9,739 nucleotides of DNA, from contig DUHG01000090.1 in NCBI GenBank assembly GCA_013330975.1, forward strand, positions 684 to 10,422, read 5' to 3'. Below are positions 1 through 5,600 of this stretch, piece after piece. The notes below the pieces were generated by a model, which did no database searches, was not told the DNA's origin, and saw only the letters and a program-made list of their open reading frames with translations. The DNA comes from Candidatus Bathyarchaeota archaeon. Lineage in GTDB: Archaea > Thermoproteota > Bathyarchaeia > Bathyarchaeales > Bathycorpusculaceae. The first letter of the stretch is position 1; each line of letters begins with the position of its first letter. Position numbers and translations under genes: made by a program.

Positions 1-65
1 ATTTGGAACAGTGGTTTTAGTGAAGCTTGAACCCACATGAACAAGAAAGCCCTGAGGATTTCAAG

Positions 66-80
66 AACAAAAAAAGGAAA
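66..80 (-). terminator. T-rich terminator of the metzincin protease gene
   Basis: On the minus strand a run of seven T (69-75) lies 22 to 28 bases after the protease stop codon, within a pyrimidine-rich stretch and without a GC-rich hairpin. Archaeal RNA polymerase commonly stops at such U-rich tracts, so this is the natural 3' end of the protease transcript. The call rests on position and base composition only. Confidence 0.45.
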
Positions 81-97
81 GTGAAGTTTTTGCAGCG

Positions 98-2161
98 CTA
101 TTTCCTGCGTTTCCTGACAATCAGCAATACGGAAATTACAGCTACCGCAACAACTGCCACGACTACTCCAACAACAAGATAACTCGTTTCTACCTGTGAC
201 CCTGAGTCTGGCTTCTCCGTTGAACCCTGTGAAGGAACATCAAGTACCTGCACTGGACCGGTTGGTCCTCCGACCATGCTATTGCCATCGTCTTGCATTG
301 CTTTGACAATCTCCCAAGTTATTTCCTCAACTGTCTCTTCCTTGCCAGAAGCAGAAACGTGCACGCCTTTGGCAAAGTTCTTGCTCTGATGGAAATCGAA
401 GCGAATGTTTGACCAATCGTCATGGCCTTCAAGGACTTCTGAATCTTGGCTGACGTAACCATATTTAGGATAGTTGTTAACGTTTGCTTTGACGTTTGTT
501 TCCGTGTCGTCTCCATTGTTGTTCCAGTCTATTCCAAACGACGTTAGCACTGCCAAGGGAATATAGGTCGGTCCTGCAGTTGTTTGAAGAAAGCCGGAAT
601 GAACGGTCCAGTCCCAGTTTGCGCCCTTCACACCTTTGGGCTCATCTAGTTCCGCTTCGTCCAGAGAAGCCAGTTTTGCGCTTGAGAATGTTAGAGGTCT
701 GTTGCGAAGGGGGTTTCCGTCAAATAGAAAAAGGTAATTCATGATGCTCAGATAGTTTGGCTTGTAGTTTATTCTGTCGCCTCCTCCGTGTAGCAAACCT
801 AAATTGTGTCCCAGCTCATGCATGAACGTGGCTGCCTGTTGATCACGACTTCCGGTTTCTCCCTCGAACCCTATGCCTAAGGATACAATGAAGTCATTTC
901 CGTATGTCTCTCCGTATCCCGCGGCGCCTGCTCTCCAGTCTGTTCCATTCCAAGTCTCAACTCCATGCACGAAAAGACAGTAATGATAAACGTAGGCCTT
1001 AGCAAGCAGAGCGAATTCCGCGTAATCACCAACTTTCTGGGTTAAAGTTCCAAAATACGTTTCCTTAATCTTGTCGAAGCGGTCCCAAGCGCGGATAACG
1101 TTCTGATGTTCCAGAACCATTGGCTCTGAGTCATCTACCTCTAAGTGGACGCTGATCGGACCATTTTTCACTGTTTGAGGGCAGTTTCTGAAGGCTGCCA
1201 CAACATCATCGAGAGCAGCTTGACTAGGTTCATGACCTTCCATATAATCAACTTCGACATAGATGTCTTTTTTAAGTGGGTCAGCACCAGCAAGAACCAA
1301 GTCAGGCATTCCGTCCTTGTTGAAATCTATATGCTGCTTCTCCCAAGAGTCCGGAATAGCATCACCATCGCTGTCTTTATCAATTGTAACCCTTACATAG
1401 CCAATATGGTCAAGAAGCCAGTAGCCAACTCTCTGAACAAACAGGTACTTTGCTCCGGGTGGTATCCTAATCCAGAAAGCATTTGAGAAAGCCCAAGTGT
1501 TTGGAGTCCATTGAACGCCATTGCTTCCCTCGCTATATTGCACGTGTCCCCGTATCTGAAAATCCTCAGTTATGTCATTTTCAACCTCTTGGCCCTGTTT
1601 CCATATGTTTGTGTTGTCTCCAGGTCCATGATCGTAGCCGCCTAGAGCCGCGTCGATGGCGCCGGGTACTCTATTGATGGGTCCAATCATTGGCCACTTC
1701 AGGTGTGAGCTGCTGGGTTTGTAGAGCCAGTTATCCGCGTACAACTCAGTGGAAGAGCTGAAAAGCCCGAAAAGATTAAAATAGTATATTTGGTTCCAAA
1801 CGACGTTGCGTACGCTTTGTTTGTGGCTGATCATTATCATGTCGCCTGGATAGAAACCATTAGCTGCCAGATCTACAATCAGGGGCTCTTCGAGGTAGAC
1901 TGTTTCTTCAACACCATTACCATCGAGGTCAAAGGTATAGCCTGCGTCCATTACTCCATCCTCGTTCTTGTCTACTCCGAAAGTTGGGTAGCAATTGATT
2001 GATTGCAGATAGACGCCGCGGAGGGGGACATCTCCTTCAAAATATCCTTTTTCACCGATTTCAGCTTCAGCGTTTTCATTAGTGTTTAGGCTTGAAGCTA
2101 ATGTCGAGATGAGAAGAAAAAGCAAAACAGCAATTGCCAGTTTATGTAGGGTGTTCTTCAT
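98..2161 (-). CDS. Secreted, membrane-anchored metzincin zinc metalloprotease
   Basis: A 687-residue exoprotein predicted to hydrolyse peptide bonds outside the cell. Residues 1-24 form a signal peptide (basic start, hydrophobic core to about 23). Acidic calcium-loop-like segments occur at 64-85 and 261-287 (DKDSDGDAIPD), resembling thrombospondin type 3 or dockerin-like loops. Between them, about 90-260, is a probable beta-sandwich whose end (IPPGAKYLFVQ, then GYVRVTI) recalls LecA/PA-IL-like carbohydrate-binding domains; this is inference. The catalytic domain spans about 297-490, with HELGHNLGLLHGG (zinc ligands H448, H452, H458; catalytic E449) and a Met-turn SIMNY at M474, which together define metzincins. 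Residues 661-682 are a hydrophobic helix followed by RKRRK, so the protein should face outward, anchored at its C-terminus. The ATG has a good Shine-Dalgarno site and a TATA box upstream. The exact peptidase family is not assigned and the substrate is unknown; detrital or host-surface protein is plausible. Confidence 0.9.
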   Translation of the reverse strand: MKNTLHKLAIAVLLFLLISTLASSLNTNENAEAEIGEKGYFEGDVPLRGVYLQSINCYPTFGVDKNEDGVMDAGYTFDLDGNGVEETVYLEEPLIVDLAANGFYPGDMIMISHKQSVRNVVWNQIYYFNLFGLFSSSTELYADNWLYKPSSSHLKWPMIGPINRVPGAIDAALGGYDHGPGDNTNIWKQGQEVENDITEDFQIRGHVQYSEGSNGVQWTPNTWAFSNAFWIRIPPGAKYLFVQRVGYWLLDHIGYVRVTIDKDSDGDAIPDSWEKQHIDFNKDGMPDLVLAGADPLKKDIYVEVDYMEGHEPSQAALDDVVAAFRNCPQTVKNGPISVHLEVDDSEPMVLEHQNVIRAWDRFDKIKETYFGTLTQKVGDYAEFALLAKAYVYHYCLFVHGVETWNGTDWRAGAAGYGETYGNDFIVSLGIGFEGETGSRDQQAATFMHELGHNLGLLHGGGDRINYKPNYLSIMNYLFLFDGNPLRNRPLTFSSAKLASLDEAELDEPKGVKGANWDWTVHSGFLQTTAGPTYIPLAVLTSFGIDWNNNGDDTETNVKANVNNYPKYGYVSQDSEVLEGHDDWSNIRFDFHQSKNFAKGVHVSASGKEETVEEITWEIVKAMQDDGNSMVGGPTGPVQVLDVPSQGSTEKPDSGSQVETSYLVVGVVVAVVAVAVISVLLIVRKRRK

Positions 2162-2170
2162 GTTGTCTAT

Positions 2171-2176
2171 TCACCC
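2171..2176 (-). promoter_or_regulatory. Shine-Dalgarno site of the protease gene
   Basis: GGGTGA on the minus strand ends 9 bases before the ATG at 2161 and fits the archaeal anti-Shine-Dalgarno sequence (GGTGA core). It supports the chosen start and implies a leadered transcript. Confidence 0.6.
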
Positions 2177-2191
2177 ACAAAACTACTTAAT

Positions 2192-2207
2192 TACTTGTTG
2201 ACAAGTA
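2192..2207. promoter_or_regulatory. Perfect 16-bp palindrome, candidate operator of the protease promoter
   Basis: TACTTGT-TG-ACAAGTA has two perfect 7-bp arms around a 2-bp spacer. It begins one base downstream of the TATA box (2209-2216, minus strand) and precedes the expected start of transcription near 2183-2188. A dimeric repressor bound here would block polymerase, a common archaeal arrangement. No regulator gene is in the window, so the binding protein is unknown. Confidence 0.45.
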
Positions 2208-2208
2208 T

Positions 2209-2216
2209 TATTTAAA
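2209..2216 (-). promoter_or_regulatory. Archaeal TATA box of the protease gene
   Basis: TTTAAATA on the minus strand matches the archaeal TATA consensus well. Transcription should begin about 25 bases downstream, near 2185, giving a leader of roughly 25 bases that contains the Shine-Dalgarno site. The bases before it (CAGTT) are only a moderate BRE match. Confidence 0.55.
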
Positions 2217-2244
2217 ACTGAAGTGACGGTTCTTTGTTCGGATG

Positions 2245-2250
2245 AAAAAA
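2245..2250 (-). terminator. T-run terminator upstream of the protease promoter
   Basis: Six consecutive T on the minus strand, 30 bases after the stop of the small membrane ORF and about 30 bases before the protease TATA box. It is the first run of more than four T downstream of the helicase stop at 2640. It is therefore the most likely end of the transcript that carries the helicase and the small ORF, insulating the protease promoter. Confidence 0.4.
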
Positions 2251-2279
2251 GTGGGAAAGTGATTTTCGTGCTTGTAGCT

Positions 2280-2503
2280 TCATTGCCGTTTCTTGAGCAT
2301 CAGCACTATTACAGCACCAACTGCAGCCACTGTGATAAGTGTTGCAATGCCAAGACCCACACCTTTTTTGCTTGCGCCCATTTGGCACAATGCTTGTTGA
2401 AGGAGCGCTTGTTTTTCGGAAAGAGGAATAGAGCTTACATCCGATTATCGAGCAGAAATACAGCGGAGAGAGACATGAGCAAGAACCGCGCCTTCCTGAC
2501 CAA
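2280..2503 (-). pseudogene. Broken or very small membrane-protein gene with C-terminal anchor
   Basis: The frame closing at 2280-2282 reads MGASKKGVGLGIATLITV, then AAVGAVIVLMLKKRQ, from an ATG at 2381: 33 residues, a clear membrane helix and a KKR tail, the same layout as the end of the neighbouring protease. The frame stays open upstream (SEKQALLQQALCQ) to a TAA at 2445-2447. In another minus frame, 2503-2438 reads VRKARFLLMSLSAVFLLDNR, which looks like a signal peptide and ends at a TAA (2435-2437). One missing base near 2441 would join the two into a protein of about 65 to 74 residues. Neither possible start has a convincing ribosome site. I read it as the remnant of a membrane-anchored exported protein; a genuine 33-residue membrane protein is the alternative. 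The stretch 2504-2639 shows only short fragments in all minus frames and no gene I can support. Confidence 0.4.
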
Positions 2504-2639
2504 GAAGAACCCCTATTTGCCCTCATCATAGGCGCCACACTCACAAGCAAAACAGTTGCCTTCCCGCAAACCAAACTTCCACTCGCTCAATATCGTTCAC
2601 TGAGTTTTTCTGTCTGGTTGTTGTTCCGGGTGTTTCTGT

Positions 2640-5600
2640 CTATGTAAGGGTTTCTGGGCATTGTGGCATCGTGACCGTGTTGTTGAAAAGAATGAGTTTT
2701 TTCTGCCTTGCCATTCTCTCGAATACTTCTTGGAATTTTGTTTTGGCTTTTTGACCTGAATGTGGAAACCCGAACAGTTTTGCGGTTTCGGTCATGAGCG
2801 ATTCTGTACTGATGCTCAGGGCATATTGGACTATTAGTTTCATAGCGTTTTCGATTTCTTCTGGAGGGATGTGTGATGGCGGTCGGATGGTTTCGGGTAT
2901 TCCGGGGTCTGGCACACGCACCTGAACTTCTTGAAGGTCGTTTGGCCAGAGGAATTCGCCTTTGACGGCTACTCGGTGGTCTTTGATTAGGAGGTTGAGG
3001 GCTTCTTTAACTGCATAGGTTGCCTTTTGGGTTGTCCGATTTACTCCCCACGTGGCCACGAGTCTTTGGACGACGTATTCGAGATGGATTGGACCTTCTT
3101 CTCTTACGAGTTCTTCTAGCAGGCGGCTTTGCAACACACGGTTTTCTGGGAAGTGAAATTCGTTCTTCTGGACCGACGTGTATGGGTATCTTGAGAGGGA
3201 GACTCTGACATATGGATCAAAATAGGCTTTCAGTGTGTGGACTTTGTAGGGGACCCCGATTAGTTCGGCACCTCCGAATTTGGTTTGGATGATTTCGTTT
3301 TTTTGTGCAATGCCGTTTTGTTTGGCTTCGAGTTCTGAGTGTTCTAGGGGTGTTCCTTCTGTCTGCGATTTGCAGGCTTCTTCGATAGCTTCTCGCAATT
3401 GTCGAACTTCAGAGTCTCGTCGTGCTACCCAGTCTGGAGACCAGATACGGTATATTTTCCATCCGAGTTGTCTGAGCACTTGGTTTCTCAGTCGGTCTCT
3501 GTCTCTGGCGCTGTTGCTTGCTCGGTACGTTGAGCCGTCGCATTCTATGCCTAGTAGGTAGCAGCCTGGATTTGCCGGGTCAACCACGGCAATGTCTATC
3601 GGGTAAGTGCTGCTGCCAACCTTGGAAGAGACTGCGAAATCGAAGTGTTGGATTTCTGAGGCTACTGTTTCTTCAAGGAGCGAATCGAATTTTGGAGTCG
3701 ACTGAGTCGGCTCTGTTGTTTCGCAGGTTTTTTCGGCGTATTCGAGGTAGCCTCGCAATGCAAGAACTCCAGCTGGGCTTGCAGGACCGACATTCATGTC
3801 GATTGACTTGATTGATGTGACAAGGACAATCTTTTCCCGGGCACGGGTGACTGCAACGTTTAAACGCCTTTCGCCGCCTGCCTTGTTCAGTGGTCCAAAG
3901 TTTAGGGTCATTTGTCCTCTGGGGTCTCGGCCATAACCTATGCTGAATATTATCACGTCGCGTTCATCGCCTTGGACGTTTTCCAGATTTTTGACGAAGA
4001 AGCCTTCGAGTCTGTCTTCTTTGAAGAAGTGCTCGTGTTCGGGATGGTCTCTTAAACGGCGTTCGAGGGCTTCTTCAATCGTCTCCATTTGGGCTATGCT
4101 GAAGGTTACGACTCCGAGTGTTTTCTCGGGATGTTTTTGAAAGTGTTCAAAGACGAGGTTTGCGACGGTTTCTGCCTCTATGGGGTTGTTTCGTAATCCG
4201 CCTCTGTCGTAGACGGCGTTCTTTATTTGGTGTAGTTTTATGCCTAGGGATTCGTGTTCTGCCTTTGCGGCTGGGAAAGTTATTAGATTGCCGTCGTAGA
4301 ATCGATTGTTTGAAAATGCTATTAGTTGTTCGTGTCTGCTGCGGTAGTGCCAGCGCAGGGTTTTAACTGGTAGTCTGATTCCTATGCATTCGTCGAGAAT
4401 GCTGTCGAAGACTTCGATTTCTCCTTCGGTTAGTTCGTCCCAGTCGATGTCTTCTATTAGGGATTTTTGGAAGAAAGACGTGGGCGGTAGCTGTTTGTTG
4501 TCTCCTGCGACGACTATGGTTTTTCCGCGGTAGATGGAACCGATGGCGTCTTCGGGTACTATCTGCGATGCTTCGTCATATAGGATTATGTCGAATTTGG
4601 CTGGGTCAGGCGGGAGGAACTGGCTGACTGATATGGGGCTCATGAGTAGGCAGGGCTTGAGTCGGTGCAGTAGGTTGGGAATTCTTTGGAGGAGGGCGCG
4701 GATGGGCATGAGTCGCCTCTTTTTTGCTGATTCTTTGAGCAAGATTCCCATTTCTGTGTCTTCGGCTTGGATGAGAATGTCTTGTGGTTTTCGTTGGTTG
4801 GCTTTGTCTATGACTCTGTTGGGTGAGAGGCGGATTAGATCTTGGTCGATTTTTCTGAATTCAGCTATGGTTTTTTCTTGGTGTGCACGTCTGAATTGGC
4901 CTAGGCAGTTGTCTTCTGAGTACAGGTTGTTGATCCATTCTTGGTAGGTGCCTTTTCTAATAATGCCGACGAGTTGCGAGGCGGGTGGTGCTTGTTTGGT
5001 TAGGCGAGTGAAGAAAGGGGCTAGACCAACGAGGGCGAATTTGTCTTCCGTGTCTTTGAAGTCTACCCATAGTCTCATGTCGTCTACTCTATCGCGAAGA
5101 GTGATGAATTTTTTATGGATTGATTCGATGGTTGCCTGATGGAGTTTCTGGCCTTCGTAGGTCAGTTCGTTCTCGAAGCGGGATTCGAAGGTTGACAGAG
5201 CCTGCAAGGCGTTATCTCGGTATCTAACGAGGTTTTCTGTTGGTGGAGCGTTTTCAGGTCCGGTTGAGATTAGTTTTGTATAGGTTTCGGGTATTTTTGT
5301 AGTATCGAATAGTAGTTGGACTTTTTTGGTCCATTCGAGAACGCTCAGGATGTCTTTCCAGTCGGTGTTGAATTCTTGGAATCTTGGGCCGAATTTGGCT
5401 TTTAGGAGGGTTGTTTGTTTGAGGAAAGCGCTTTCTTTTTGCTGAAGGGTTTCTGAGGTTTTCAGGTCATCTGTGAGTTGCTTGTAGTTTTGGGGTTCAG
5501 TTTTGTAGGTTACGACTGCTTCCTGTTCCGTTACGAAGAGGTTGCTGAGTTTTGCTTCTGTATTGTTTGCCCATTCTTGGAGTTCCGTTAGCTGTGTTTT

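Noticed and set aside
2..40. Possible C-terminus of a plus-strand gene entering from the left (FGTVVLVKLEPT, stop at 38-40)
   Set aside because: Twelve codons are too few to distinguish from chance, and another frame also closes at 28-30.
1145..1486. 113-residue plus-strand open frame opposite the protease
   Set aside because: It is antisense to the conserved calcium-loop and catalytic-domain coding region and has no recognisable features.
2223..2531. 102-residue plus-strand open frame with several Cys and His
   Set aside because: The Cys/His pattern has no regular zinc-finger spacing, there is no promoter or ribosome site, and the opposite strand carries the membrane-helix frame that better explains the sequence.
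2212..2574. 120-residue minus-strand open frame starting with a TTG
   Set aside because: Its sequence is low in structure and it runs through the T-run terminator and the protease TATA box. The membrane-helix frame in the same region is more protein-like.
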